Program-made: the position numbers and the translations under genes | Shown: one piece after another, positions 12,201-22,107 of the stretch | Numbering within the stretch: the stretch's first letter is position 1 | Layout: the number at the start of each line of letters is the position of its first letter | Source: Diadema setosum | Lineage: Eukaryota > Echinodermata > Echinoidea > Diadematoida > Diadematidae | Direction of reading: 5' to 3' | Length of the DNA: 64,000 bases | NCBI RefSeq assembly: GCF_964275005.1 | Contig: NC_092703.1 | Location: forward strand, 868,001 to 932,000 | The notes under the pieces: generated by a model | Told to the model about the DNA's origin: nothing | Database searches by the model: none | What the model saw: the letters and a program-made list of their open reading frames with translations, nothing else

Positions 12201-15200
12201 TGTACTGAGAATGAGTATCTCATTTATCAGCCTGAAAGTTGAATTTACAGAATAACAGCTGGTACAAATGTTTACAATGGCACATATTTCAGCTTGGAGT
12301 TTACAACAGAGAGATTGAACAATTAAAACAAGGCGTCAAAGAATACACATACCTTGAGCAAATTAGTGACACTACGTTCTTTGATTGACAATGTAGTACA
12401 CTTTAACCCTATTTTAACGGGGGGGTCAAATTGACCCCCCCTCGACGTTTCGCGCCACGATTCCGCAACGCGCAAAGATTTTGCCGCCGCATTTCATGAC
12501 TTTTATTCATTGAAGTCTCCCGCATATTTTGAGACCAAATTTGCGATGTCCAGGTAAACCATTCTGAAGTTACGTAATGTTTTGCATATGCATGTAAACC
12601 CGAAAACAGCTCAAATTCATGGAATCGTGTGCGAATCCAATGCAAATTGTGTTTTTTGGGTTATATTGATACAAATTAAATTATTTCAACTTTTAACCAT
12701 TGAAATTAATCAATTCTAGTGTAGATAAGCTTGAAAAAGTGCCTGCAACAAATTTTGGCAAAAAACAAAAACAAAAGAAAAAAAAAAAGGTCGAAAAAAC
12801 AATAAAATACATAAGAAATTAACAAAACAATAAAAAAACAAAAGAAATTGATTTTTGATTTTGGTATTTTTTTACAACAAAATTGTTTGATGCATCTTGA
12901 CGAATTCTGACACACAAATTCAGCAATCCTTCAGTCTTTTTAATGGAGTTATAGGTGAAAATGTGATTTCATGCAGAAATTTGCATAATTTATCTATTAA
13001 AAATAGAAAGTTAATATATTTCTATTGTATGACCATGTAATCTTGTAGCTGACATCTGGCTCTATCTTTAGGAAAAATTTCGCGGCGATCGCGGGCCGAG
13101 ATCTGAAGGGGGGGGGGGGGGGGGGGGGGTCAAATTGACCCCCCCCCCCCCCCCCCAGTAAATACTTGGTCTCAAATAGCCCAGTTAATATAGGGTTAAA
13201 TGTGTTTTTTTTAAGAAAGTGATAGAAAAAGCAGTAAGTAATAGACGAGCGTTTCACAATATTTCCAATTTTTGTTTTGTTTTTTGTTTTCACTGTTTGG
13301 CAGAAGGGGTACATCAACATTGTGCTGAATATAAAGAACTCTGTACAAATAAACTTGTTCTACCTGCATTTTAATATAACCCTTGATATCCTATGGGGTT
13401 ACAACCCTCAAACAGAACTTCCTTTGCTTGCTGTGAATTTCCACTAGCGTAAAGCTGAATGCATTACTGTATAAGCTGATATTTCCAAGAACAGATATTT
13501 TCACAAATGAGGTCAAGGACATTTTCGCAAATTGGTTACAAGACTATAGCAAGTGCGCAATGGCTGCATTTATGCGTGTTTTTAAATTTGCTGTCTAACA
13601 TTTATTTGCGTAATTCACAAAAATTAAACACTCCCCAAAATAATAGCTTATACAGAAAGATTCTTTCCAGCAAACCAAACTGATCTTGCCGTGAGTGTTT
13701 CCTGTCTCACCTTTGACTACATCCTGGAGGAAATTACCAGGTTGAACCGATGGAAGCTGATGCTCATCACCAAGGAAGATGACTTTCTGTAGGCTGTACC
13801 CGAGGAGGCACCACAAGACGCGGGCAAGAACCTGAACGGGAACCATGCTACACTCATCTACAACCAAGACCTTCACCTTGGCATACGGGAACTTCTTGGG
13901 ATCAGGATCACAGTTGGACTCGGTGTACGTAACACTGTGGAGGGTCTTGGCTTTCATTCCAGTCCGACGGGCAAGAATTGAGGCGGCTCGGCCCGTCGGT
14001 GCTGTCAGGAGGACAATGGGCTGCTCGACGGGATCCTCCTTTTTAGCCCCTTTTTTCTCTTTACTCATCGATTTCCCTTCATCATCTGATTTCTCTTCCA
14101 CTTCTGCCTGATTTTCTACCAAATCAAACACAAATAATACAATCGCATTCACAAAGAATTATGAGAAAGATACACAGATGGCAATTCTTAAAGAGCAACA
14201 GAGAGGCACAAAAGTTACAAGATCAAGGGGACATGCCACCCCTATTAAAAAAAAATTGAAACAGTTTATTATGCTTCAGTCAGGGTTTTAAAACACTGAA
14301 AGTTTATAAATACAACTTCAGTTCAATTCGATAGATTCTGGAAATGCAAAATGGCTAGTATTAAGCATGAAACTTATGTTGAGAATTCCTGATTAGTCAA
14401 CACTGCTCTGTGATTAGCAAAAAATTATGTAGCGTATGATACAACTCATGAAGAATAGAAAATACACTAACATCCCCATTATAATTGCAGTGTGCTTTCA
14501 CTCGCTTAAAACATTATAAGGAGAACAACAATTCTAAATGTTTAACCATGTATCAAGTACTGGAGAGGATCTACGGCTTGGAAATGAATGTGGTACGAAA
14601 TGATCGTAAATAATACCCTATGAGTATCTTGCAATTATCAAGCCCAAGAATAAAATGATGCTGCAGCATTCCTTTGCAACATATTATACCCCTGGGCTGT
14701 ACAAGGAGTTTAGAGGCAAAAGATTGACTTACCAGGTGTCCAGCATTTGGGGAGCTGGCGCAGGACTGAGCACGCCACATGGGTCTTACCGCAGCCCCCT
14801 TTGCCCAAAATAACAGAAAATGGCTTCTTGCGGATGCTTGTGGCTGCCTTCTGCTGCAACGGGTCAAAGTTACACTCGCTGTCATCTCCATCCGGAATGA
14901 CATACGGCTGTAGCTGGTGATATCTCACCAGACGGGACAGGGCATTTGCAATACTCCGCTCAGAGTTACGGTACTTCACCCAGTGCCACTTGTGACTGAT
15001 TACCTCAATGACATTTCTCTTCTGCAGCTCATTCAAGGCTGAAATTCGCTCCTTTTCTTCGGGTTTCTGTAGACCATAATTCCTTTTCATGTAGACATGG
15101 TCAGCTGAGTAGTGGTGGACAAAAGTGTGACCGTCCTGGTGACACTTGTCCTTTACAATGTTGTAGTATTGCAGGGCAAGCAGCATCCTATCGCTGAGCC

Positions 15201-18200
15201 GAGGAATGATACCAGCATCTACAAAGCCTTGATAGTCGGCTTCAACAAGCCGCCAGCCATGCTTTCTCATTGTCTGAGGAGAACATTGAAGATAGGAATT
15301 TGGATCAACTTGACGAAATAACAGCTTGAGACAGTACAGAAGCAGTATCTATCAACTTTAAATTTGCCAACTGTTCTTCATGTAAGGAATTAATGTAGAA
15401 CGCATTCAATCTATGGGATACAAGTAAGGTATAGGCACTGAACCACTGAATTACTCCTAACTTCATTCATCTAAACCAAAACTGATTTGAAAAGGTTTGT
15501 ATCTACATATGAGCAAATGACAAAAACTATATATAAAATGGAAAGAATCATCAATATACAATGATAGTGAAAAGGGGGATGGAATTAAGCAAGCTGAATA
15601 ATGTTATTGTGGGCAGGTAAGTGACACAACTCATCAATTTTCTCACCGTCTCAAAACCAAAGTCCTCAGGTGACTCTCGCAACACTTTATCAAGGACTTC
15701 AAGATGGGTGATGTCTTCAGTTGTGAGTATCGAAAAAGTTCTCCTCTCCACCAGCCGAGGTAAAACTCTGAACAGCTCAGGGTACTTGAAGCAACGGTAT
15801 ATTGCTCGCAGATCATCTACATGTAGCAAGTGCAGAAAAGAAAATATGTGCACATAAATTATGTAAAGGATCGTTGCAATTCCATACCACGTTCAAATCA
15901 AATTTAAAAAGTAATCAAACAAAAGAATGGTAGTGTCACGACGCTAAATTGTCAAGGCTTGAAAAATGAAGCTATGGAATCTCACTTTTTTTTACATAAT
16001 TTTCACCACATTGGAACATCGGTCATAACTGCATACAGTATGTGCAAATCGGCTATGATGCTGTTATCAACTTGAAAACTCTCCCATTCATCACGTTTGA
16101 GGTTGAATGTCTAGCAAAATACAACATTCCATTAAATAACAAAAGCTATTAAATATTGATGCACAAGAAAACTAAAGATTTGAGTGTTGGTGGGATACTC
16201 TGGATGCCACAATACCATAATGCCACAAATGTGATAGTTGCTGTACCTAGATACCTTTATACATACATAGATCATGAATACATACAAATGCCCTTGCTTT
16301 ATGACGAATATTGCTGAAATTTCGGTTCTCTTCTCTTGCTGGGAATTTGAGCAATAGGCTTGTAATGAAAAACAAGGACACATACAACATATGTGACCCG
16401 CTACAACAAAATGATCCTAAAGTCGGGCGAGGTCGATTATTTGAAAATTGCATGATATAATCCCCTAATCTTTCTCCTTTAAATTGATGTATAACACATT
16501 TTATAAAAATAATCGGCTGCGGAGATATCGATGTTTAAAAGAGAGCATGTCGAGACGTCTTGAAAAGCACTGTTTCGAGAAAAGCGCCCTAAAAGTCTTC
16601 CTTTCGACACAATCACGATCAAGAACACGCAAGTTAGTTTTCACCTCTGGACAATAGAAGGTAAGCCCTAGCAACCCCCGAAGAGTTCATTCAAGCACAT
16701 CAGCATCGGCGGTCTCCTCATCAACCAATCAGTGACCAGGATGTGAGAAGCGGCTGAGCATAGCACACCCCGCCCGCACGTGCACCAGTCGACTGGGCAG
16801 TGTGCGAGCTTCACGCTTCGGTTAGCAGCAAGCAGCAAACTGACCAATGAGATCACTCTGGTCGTTGTTAGGGGCGGAACCTATCTGTGGCGCTCAATCC
16901 AAATTTTCGAACCAGTTTCTGCTTCGTTGAAACGCCAAAAAACATGGCTCAGAAAAACGCTATTTTTAAATCTTTCCTTTGATCATTCTGATTGAAAATT
17001 TTGACAGATGATAGAAGACATGTTAGACTCCAATAATATATCAAAATCAGAAAATCGTAAGTTTTGACCAATTTCAATGCTCTGACTTCAAACTCGATTT
17101 TCACGGCTTCGACAGTGCGCGACTTTAGGACCTTTTTGTTGTAGCGGGTCACATATGCATGCACACAATGTAACAAGTGTGTGCTTGAGCACACCTTGAT
17201 ATATAGAACCCAACCTTTGTGTGTCATTTAAGTATTTACAGCAAGTTTATGAGTTGGAGGAGAACTAAGTCTACACTTCTTTCTTCCTTTACTTGTACAA
17301 TAACAATTTTCTTGGATGTGGGGTATTAAAAGGACAAGACCCTCATAAGAAGCTAAATGCACTTTCCTTTGTGTTTGTAAGTATTTCATTACAACAGTTC
17401 TGCCGTCATGATTTTATGTACCTGCTTGCTTCTTCTTCTTCTTCTTCTTCTTCTGCTTCTCACTGCTACTGCCGTCATCATCCTTACGTGGTACCTCAAG
17501 AAAACGTTTCATCACAAAATTTGCCAGGGACCGTAGGGCTAGGTCATCCTCTTGCTCCTTGGCGGCCTCAACTGCTTCGAAGAATGCCGCAAAGCTCCTC
17601 AAGCTGTTGCTGCGTCTGAGGTAGTCAAGGAAAGAGGCCTTCATCTGGTTTTCGGCATTCTCTGGATTAGGGTTGGAGAAGACTCTGCTGACCAGAATTG
17701 TGAGAAGGGTTTTCATGTCACCCTCATTTCGGAGAGAGTAAGTAGGGGCGCTGCAGGGGGATTTAATGGTGTAACTCTCCATGCCTCTGATTCTGTCCTT
17801 GACGGCATCACAGGTGATACACCACCACGGACCATCAAAGATGAATTTCCCTCTAACCTTCACACGACTCGTTCCATTACAAGTCTTGACTTCCATATGA
17901 CCTGTATTTTTTCATGATGAAAAAGACAGTGTCAAGCATTTTCGTTTAAGTTCAATGATAAAAGTCAACAGTGGATAGAAGATAGGGCATAGTAAGACAT
18001 GTTGAACATTAACATTCAGGTCTTCCCTATACACATGTACTTTATTGTCTTCCTTTGTGCTAGTTCACACATGCCACCGTCAGAATAAGATTCCCTTCAG
18101 TGCAATTAGTCCAAAAAATAACATTCTCATAAGTTTCTTTTGTGATGGTTTCCCGACTCTCTTTTAGGAGTAAAAGAGAATACTGTACTAGTAATACCAA

Positions 18201-18914
18201 ATCTGCAAAGCTTAAAAAAGGCTACATTCAATACAATAACACACTTACAGATCTTAAAATTAGAGAAACAAAGTGATCCCAGTTTACTTCAAGTTTTAAA
18301 AGTCATACCCCTTTTGCAAACATCAAATTATTCTACATGCTTGAAATTTCAGCCATACACCTCAAAACTTTTTCGTAGCCAGAATACGAGTTAGAATTTC
18401 TGGGAACCCAAATGAATTCACTCAAAATCGTTAGTGTTAGTTTCCTTTCTATGACTTAGAAGTGTCTAGTTTTAATATTCTTGATGACAGCTCTGAAAAA
18501 CCGAGATGTCTTTAATAGATTAACCAGCTTTTGAAAGGAATTCAATTTCAAGGTTGATGATCATACACTAACTTTCACATTATGAACAAAATTTTACTAC
18601 TCCATGCCATGTCATGCTGAGTGAAATAAACAAAACTCATGCTCACATTTCTTTGTAGGACACTGTCTTTTCCTCCCATCTGCAGCACCTGCTAGGATAG
18701 CAGTCTGATCCTCCATGTCACAGTCCTCAAACTCTTCCTCCTCCTCCTTGTTGCTCCCATCATCATTTTCATCTCCTCTGTCGTCCTCCTCGATGAAATC
18801 AATCAAGTGACCAATGAGAGTGACCCGTTCTCCTGCACGAGGTGTACAGTTCCATCCTGGGCTGATGTGCCTTGAAGAACGACGTTTTCCTCCACGCTGT
18901 CGTTTGGGTGGCAT
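1..18914 (-). CDS. HELB: DNA helicase B, gene-level entry (12 exons, 3' end outside window)
   Basis: Superfamily 1B (RecD-like) 5'-3' DNA helicase. In vertebrates HELB binds RPA, acts in replication-stress recovery and restrains DNA end resection. Coding exons in order: 18914-18647, 17901-17422, 15816-15647, 15273-14733, 14115-13711, 11885-11712, 10584-10500, 9283-9079, 8081-7923, 5551-5336, 2317-1840, 296-1. Every junction is GT-AG and exon phases (1,1,0,1,1,1,2,0,0,0,1) agree, giving 1159 residues to the window edge; human HELB is about 1090. Seen: Walker A GKGGCGKT (residues 463-470), motif Ia TAPTGRAAS (about 524), Walker B VVDECS with Asp573-Glu574, GDEHQLPSVQPGN (about 602), NHRTD, RTIHTFQGSE and TAITRGR. 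The tail after the helicase core is Ser/Pro-rich and basic, longer than I would expect from the human protein. The stop codon is beyond base 1. Confidence 0.93.
721..1050. repeat. GTTACCCCGGGGTAC hairpin and related palindromes
   Basis: GTTACCCCGGGGTACC followed by GTACCCCGGGTAAC forms a hairpin at 721-752; GGTACCCCGGGGATACC recurs at 1030-1046, and CTAGCGCGCGCTAG is a palindrome near 923. Possibly an old inverted-repeat element. In HELB intron 11. Confidence 0.5.
1289..1497. mobile_element. TA-flanked MITE, family A copy 1
   Basis: 209 bp, ends CTGTAAAAGTG and CACTTTTACAG (one base off at the right side), flanked by TA on both sides as in Tc1/mariner-type insertions. Related copies at 11937 and 42524. 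In HELB intron 11. Confidence 0.82.
1555..1700 (+). repeat. (ATT/ACT)n microsatellite
   Basis: Imperfect ATT/ATC triplets followed by pure ACT run (1650-1672). In HELB intron 11. Long protein-like frames here are repeat artefacts. Confidence 0.9.
1840..2317 (-). CDS. HELB: HELB exon 11 (disordered C-terminal tail)
   Basis: Donor GTAAGT is clear; acceptor chosen as CCCCCACTGAAG because it gives phase 0 and an open frame of 159 codons. The product is Ser/Pro/Thr-rich (SSSSASG, TTTTAPCAP, SGKGPAPP) with scattered SP and TP sites, as in the regulatory tail of HELB. No domain is visible. The acceptor could be shifted. Confidence 0.7.
2534..4135. repeat. Dispersed CCTCCGCCAAGGGAGGAGG repeat interrupted by a second repeat
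   Basis: Head TACCTCCGCCAAGGGAGG... to ATAACTCAA (2534-2617) and body ATGAAACTTGAAGGAAAGG... (3730-4135) match the copy at 63622-64000 in order, but here about 1.1 kb separates them. That insert (2618-3729) is a different repeat. In HELB intron 10. Confidence 0.75.
2618..3729. repeat. Inserted repeat with tandem TGACCTTTGACCT blocks
   Basis: Runs from TAGAAATGTCGCTATGGTG to GGCGGAGGCATAAAAATAG. Four loosely repeated modules of 110-160 bases each carry TTGACCTTTGACC-type sequence and a 'CCAAGTTTCA' block. Relatives at 6605-6705 (head) and 55330-55756 (tail). Confidence 0.75.
5336..5551 (-). CDS. HELB: HELB exon 10 (motif VI)
   Basis: Acceptor TTTGACAG, donor GTGAGT; phase 0. Encodes GSETDYVVYVLSGNF then HLYTAITRGRKGCFIV, the end of motif V and motif VI (arginine finger TRGR). 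It finishes the helicase core at LTQLQPPR. Confidence 0.93.
5846..6056. mobile_element. Possible MITE with TTTCGCGA motifs
   Basis: AACTGTGGAGATAATACTG on the left and a CCACAGTATTG right end give weak inverted ends; the middle repeats AATTTCGC, TTCGCGAA and GCGAAATTAAAATGC. Looks like a fourth relative of families A-C. In HELB intron 9. Confidence 0.5.
6605..6705. repeat. Head fragment of the TGACCT-bearing repeat family
   Basis: CTAGAAATGTCGCTACAGCG, CTGGTATGCCTCCACCATAA, TAATAGGTCTATAGTAC match 2620-2710. In HELB intron 9. Confidence 0.7.
7090..7530. repeat. Array of GCTAACGTTAGC palindromes with an inner hairpin
   Basis: About ten AACGTT-centred palindromes in 440 bases. A larger imperfect hairpin lies inside: GAGTTTTCCGTTCCGAAAGC (7237) against GCTTTTCGGAACCGAGAAAA (7289). 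No ends could be fixed. In HELB intron 9. Confidence 0.75.
7923..8081 (-). CDS. HELB: HELB exon 9 (motif V start)
   Basis: Acceptor TTGGCACATTGAAG, donor GTCAGG; phase 0. Encodes MKTVEESDGKRREIATLLSM to FAWARTIHTFQ, matching the AWARTIHTFQ motif V of HELB. The acceptor has a weak pyrimidine tract, so the exact start is the less certain part. Confidence 0.85.
9079..9283 (-). CDS. HELB: HELB exon 8 (Cys-rich 2B-like segment)
   Basis: Acceptor GTGCTATGTCAG, donor GTAAGA; phase 2 in, 0 out. Encodes CVKCINDTCCQCYADH, then KDKICAKKN and NNGDIFFIKD, which line up with INDCCCKHY, DKICCTRN and CNGEIFFI of vertebrate HELB. Confidence 0.88.
9391..9757. repeat. Dispersed repeat, about 370 bp, copy 1
   Basis: Aligns by eye with 59741-60107 (shared GTGCTTCAAAATAGTTCTAA, GACTAAACCGTCTACAGTTA, TGTTTTGTGATACAACTGAC). 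Weak inverted ends TTTACCATTTGCAG / CTGCTCCCAAAGGTAAA. In HELB intron 7. Confidence 0.85.
10500..10584 (-). CDS. HELB: HELB exon 7
   Basis: Acceptor AAATTCAG, donor GTGAGT; phase 1 in, 2 out. Short 85-base exon coding DVDAVIRQLVTSREELQDPK...QIVAFVG, corresponding to the 'SQFIAFR' helicase motif IV region of vertebrate HELB. Confidence 0.85.
11712..11885 (-). CDS. HELB: HELB exon 6 (NHRT motif)
   Basis: Acceptor CTCCTGTCAG, donor GTGAGT; phase 1 in and out. Encodes SIDYITRLTTNHRTDAG...RLIVENAEGIAERN, matching the NHR motif region of HELB. A second acceptor (CCTTAG) 6 bases further in is also in phase and would drop two residues. Confidence 0.88.
11937..12144. mobile_element. TA-flanked MITE, family A copy 2
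   Basis: 208 bp, same ends CTGTAAAAGTG / CACTTTTACAG with flanking TA. Internal blocks ATTTTTCGC, TTGCGCAACC and TTCCGCGGAATTAAAAAC match the other copies. Its edge is about 50 bases from HELB exon 6. Confidence 0.88.
12402..13200. mobile_element. Inverted-repeat element with G-run/C-run palindromes
   Basis: Ends TTTAACCCTATTTTAAC and the inverse of TTAATATAGGGTTAAA. Both ends carry the palindrome G-run, TCAAATTGA, C-run: 7 G and 7 C on the left, 22 G and 18 C on the right. No coding capacity. Lies in HELB intron 5. Confidence 0.8.
13467..13655. mobile_element. MITE, family C copy 1
   Basis: Ends CTGTATAAGCTGATATTT and the inverse of AATAATAGCTTATACAG; about 189 bp, 55 bases from the donor of HELB exon 5. 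Confidence 0.72.
13711..14115 (-). CDS. HELB: HELB exon 5 (motifs Ia, II, III)
   Basis: Acceptor GATTTGGTAG, donor GTGAGA; phase 1 in and out. Opens with an acidic then basic insert (AEVEEKSDDEG, then KKGAKKEDPVE), followed by TAPTGRAAS, VLVVDECSMVPV and FLGDEHQLPSVQPGNF. The insert sits where vertebrate HELB carries its acidic RPA-binding peptide. Confidence 0.93.
14733..15273 (-). CDS. HELB: HELB exon 4 (Walker A)
   Basis: Acceptor CTCCTCAG, donor GTAAGT; phase 0 in, 1 out. Encodes residues 307-486, from TMRKHGWRLVEADYQGF to CWTP, and contains the Q-like PLQQKAA and the P-loop GKGGCGKTHVACS. Confidence 0.93.
15647..15816 (-). CDS. HELB: HELB exon 3
   Basis: Acceptor CTACATGTAG, donor GTGAGA; enters in phase 1 and leaves in phase 0. 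Encodes DDLRAIYRCFKYPELF...VLRESPEDFGFET, part of the helical region before the helicase core. The phase fit with both neighbours supports it. Confidence 0.85.
16388..17157. mobile_element. Non-autonomous DNA transposon, 38 bp terminal inverted repeats
   Basis: Ends CATATGTGACCCGCTAC... and its inverse are 38 bases with about two mismatches (GATCCTAAAGTCG versus GGTCCTAAAGTCG). About 770 bp, no transposase. Inserted in HELB intron 2. Confidence 0.85.
17422..17901 (-). CDS. HELB: HELB exon 2 (N-terminal domain, poly-lysine end)
   Basis: Acceptor AATACAG before 17901, donor GTACAT after 17422. Phase 1 in and out; the joint with exon 1 reads ...KKCHMEVKTC. It encodes the HELB N-terminal domain with FIFDGPWW. 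The last codons are an AAG/CTT trinucleotide run coding for about nine lysines directly before the donor site. Confidence 0.85.
17424..17456 (-). repeat. Coding (AAG)n run in HELB exon 2
   Basis: CTT triplets on the plus strand read as lysine codons on the coding strand, directly before the exon 2 donor. Confidence 0.9.
18647..18914 (-). CDS. HELB: HELB exon 1 (start codon, acidic N-terminus)
   Basis: Starts at ATG 18914 (MPPKRQRGGKRR), a basic, probably nuclear-targeting N-terminus followed by an acidic run (EEDDRGDEND, KEEEEEFED). Donor GTGAGC follows 18647 and the exon ends in phase 1. The start is preceded immediately by a good acceptor-like TTACTGCCTCAG, so an upstream 5' UTR exon is likely. 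An upstream in-frame ATG at 18932 exists, but would lie in that putative intron. Confidence 0.8.
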
Positions 18915-19779
18915 TCTGAGGCAGTAACACACTCACATACAGTTTGTAACTTGAATGTAAGTAACAGTTAGAGGCCTTCAAGGTGTTACCACAGCCTAAA
19001 AAAAAACATAAAAACAAAGGAATACAGCTTGAATTGAGGTAAAAACAGGAAAAGCAAGGGCAGAAAGATTACATGCCAGTGATCGATGAGGAAATAAAAG
19101 GTTGTAGGCCTAAGTCACTCTGTTATTTAGTGATACTGATGTTTGTTTTTTTCTGTGTCTCTCCACAACGAAAGCATCAGCACTTCTTCTTTCTCATGTT
19201 CTTAATGAAGAAATTCTTGAATGATTTTCATCCCGCACATTTCTACCAAATAGTGAAACACATCATTGAGTTTCCTACTAGGGTTCTACTAGGGCCTACT
19301 AGATTTAAACGCTACTCTATGATACTGCGACCGGCAGCCCCATTTTTACGCTATGGGGCTGCAGCTGGTCGTATATACTCTATGAATGATTAGATATGAA
19401 TTAGTAACACTTAGAACTAGTAGCTGTTAGTTTCCAATGTTGGCAGCCCTGGGTCAGGCTACAATGTTGTAATTTGTATGCTACCCAGTCCACAGAGCTA
19501 GAGACTGCACTCGCACTGTGTACACACGCCGATCAGTATCACAGTCAGTTATCTCATTCATTCTCAATAGACTCTAAAGGAGTTGTATGTAATACCCCCC
19601 AAAAAGCCCGAAAATCTCGGAAACTGCACTGCTTACCTTTTCACTTTAACTCTGCACAGAATACATTAGTCTCTTGAGTGCAGCAGACTGTACCACACTA
19701 TGAGCAAAGATCTTAGGATCTCTGCTATTAAGTATTATTATCTCAGCTTTTTTCTTGCTGGTGTCACATACACAACTAA

Positions 19780-20160
19780 CGTGTACGACGTACCTTGGCC
19801 TAACTATACACAGCCCAGTCGCTGTACATGGTACGTCGCGACAGGCTGTTTTCGCATAGCGTAACAGTGTCTGGTCGGGCTAACCTTGGCCTAGCCTACA
19901 CGTGTGTATGCCAAAGGGCAATCCGACGTGTGTCCCACGTACAATTGTACGTACAGCTGCGCTGCTGCTCCTCTCTAGATATCCTCTCCCTTGTGAATTG
20001 TCTACGTTCTGTACCACAAAACAGTACAGCCTAGCCAAGCCAGCTACACAGCGTAAAGCGAGCGGCACATGAACGACCGATCACATAGGTCAAATTTTCG
20101 CGCGGGTTGTCTACGTGCGAGTGCGTACGCCATGACGACCACTCGCTCGCCTCGTAAACA
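19780..20160 (-). promoter_or_regulatory. CpG-rich candidate HELB promoter region
   Basis: This stretch is visibly denser in CpG than its surroundings (many ACG, CGT and GCGC steps) and lies about 0.9-1.2 kb upstream of the HELB start codon. It contains TTTTCGCGCGGG at 20094-20105, a good match to an E2F site. No transcription start can be seen; the assignment is an inference from composition and position, and fits a 5' UTR intron ending right before the HELB ATG. Confidence 0.4.
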
Positions 20161-20166
20161 CGTCCA

Positions 20167-20325
20167 GGGGGGTGTTTCATCAACGTTTGTCGGCGCTGAC
20201 AACTTGAATCACCGTAGTAACAGTCAGTGACCAGAGCATCTCAGCCAATCAAAACCAAGGATTTTGCTGAAATTGGTCAGCGCCGACAGTTGTCGGCGCT
20301 GACAAGGGTTGATGAAACACCCCCC
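20167..20325. mobile_element. Short MITE with about 34 bp inverted ends
   Basis: GGGGTGTTTCATCAAC then TTGTCGGCGCTGACA at one end, inverted at the other end with few mismatches; total 159 bp. Sits in the putative HELB promoter flank. Confidence 0.85.
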
Positions 20326-21871
20326 AGAATCGTCATGTACATACACACATGCGTACGTCTATAAAGAAAAGGTTCAAGAGATGGCGCCACAACAGTTTCG
20401 AACCCACACTTTGATGCTATAACTCGATAATAAAGTAGGGCATCTATTTGTGTAAAACTAAATCTGCATCACAGAAGGGAAGATGGTGATATTGTTGATT
20501 CGTGGGACGTCTCATTGCAGAATGGCAAGTCATTCTCCAAGGAGCATCCAAGGAGCATAATTGTCACTCTGATGAGCGACTAATCTTCCACCATCCGTGA
20601 TTCGATGAGCGGCACAATATAATAGATTACAGTAAAAACACGAAGATGCATGCTGAATTTCAATGAAATATGCATAAAGATAAGTTGCAAAAATATTGAT
20701 TGATGAAATAGAAATCAAAATTACTCGACGATACATAGAGGTCAGGGTGAATTAGATAGGGCCCGCTATAATAGATAAGCTTTTGTGTAAAAAACTCTTT
20801 GTTCCTTACTTTTCAGATACTAGAAAACGTCAAGTCAAATCGAGTGAAACGAGATTCTTTAAGACAGAAAGGTAAAATACTCAAGGTAACTAAAGTCTAA
20901 GCTGCATGGTGCACATGGACCATCGTCGGGAGGCTGTCACTATTATAGGTCCTAGGTGATAATCTGTCTAGAGTCGTTATAGATAACGCGTTATAAACTA
21001 GACAGTATCCGGTTTAATTATTGTCATGTAGGCCTATAGCAAATAGTTGAACACTATTAATCTATAAAAGTTCCGAGATGATAATGTTTCGCATTATTAT
21101 GAAAGCTACGGTTCAAAAAAAAAAAAAGGAAAAAAAGAGGTTATCATTCTTTTCAGCTGATTCCAACGATTGTCGATATTATGATTAGCCTATCATTGTA
21201 TGATATTATGTTCAATAATCATCAGCATCTACCTTTGATATAAATTACTGTGTTATTGGTGGTGGTATATAGCTGGTATCATTATCTCACAGAGTATAGT
21301 CACACCTTACAATGTCGTTGTTATTTTTTTTTTATTTTAAGGCGTGTGTCATTCGGTTGAGAATATTTACGCCCAAATGTAAACCAGGAAATATAGCTTT
21401 AATTTGATCTAGACACCTTGATTTTTTTTTTTTTTTCATCTCCAATCAGGACCTCTATTGACTCTACAGGAAGTGTCTCGCAAGCTCCGCTGAGTGCGGC
21501 CACCAGCACTCGCCTCGATCCGGAGGACGCGCTATTGTTTTTCTTTGTTATGATACTGTTTAAGTTGAAACATCCTGTCTTATAGTCAACTAAGACCTGT
21601 GCTGTACAGCTTGGCCTGTATTGTCTGTTATAAAACTGACCTAATCCAGCCGTTGTTATTCTTTTTTTTAAATACAGAAAATGTACGATATGCCTTGCTG
21701 CCATTCCTCTGAAGACCATTCTTCTTTATCATGCTTATACGTATCTACTTCCCCCTATAGCTTTACTTCCGGTTCCCACAAGTATTTCCTGTTCTTGGAA
21801 TATTGTATAACTTTGTATAGCGTATGTGGATTTGATCATAGCAGCGTACTTGAATCACATGATAATGGATT

Positions 21872-22107
21872 CCAGGGGAAACGGAACCGTGGGGGCCGGG
21901 GGTAGGAGTTTGCAGCCCCCCCCCCCCCCAACACTTTTGAGGGTTTAAACATGGGGAAACGGTAAAAATGGCAACATCAATGAATTCCGAAAGTATATAT
22001 ACGCTCATCTTACCCGGACTTTGTTTGTTTGTTTGTACTTTTGGACACCTCGTCCCACAGCCCCCCCCCCCCCTCCAGCCCTAAAAATGTTCCACGACCC
22101 CTGGATT
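21872..22107. mobile_element. Possible hAT-like MITE
   Basis: Begins CAGGGG...GGAACCGTGGGGGCC and ends GTTCCACGACCCCTG, with GATTC next to both ends. Contains two long C runs. Inverted ends are imperfect. Confidence 0.5.

Noticed and set aside
12997-13320. Minus-strand 107-codon frame with Gly/Pro runs
   Set aside because: Generated by the G-run/C-run palindrome of a transposon.
20380-20410. GGGTTCGAAAC on the minus strand, like a tRNA B box
   Set aside because: No matching A box or cloverleaf arms could be drawn around it.
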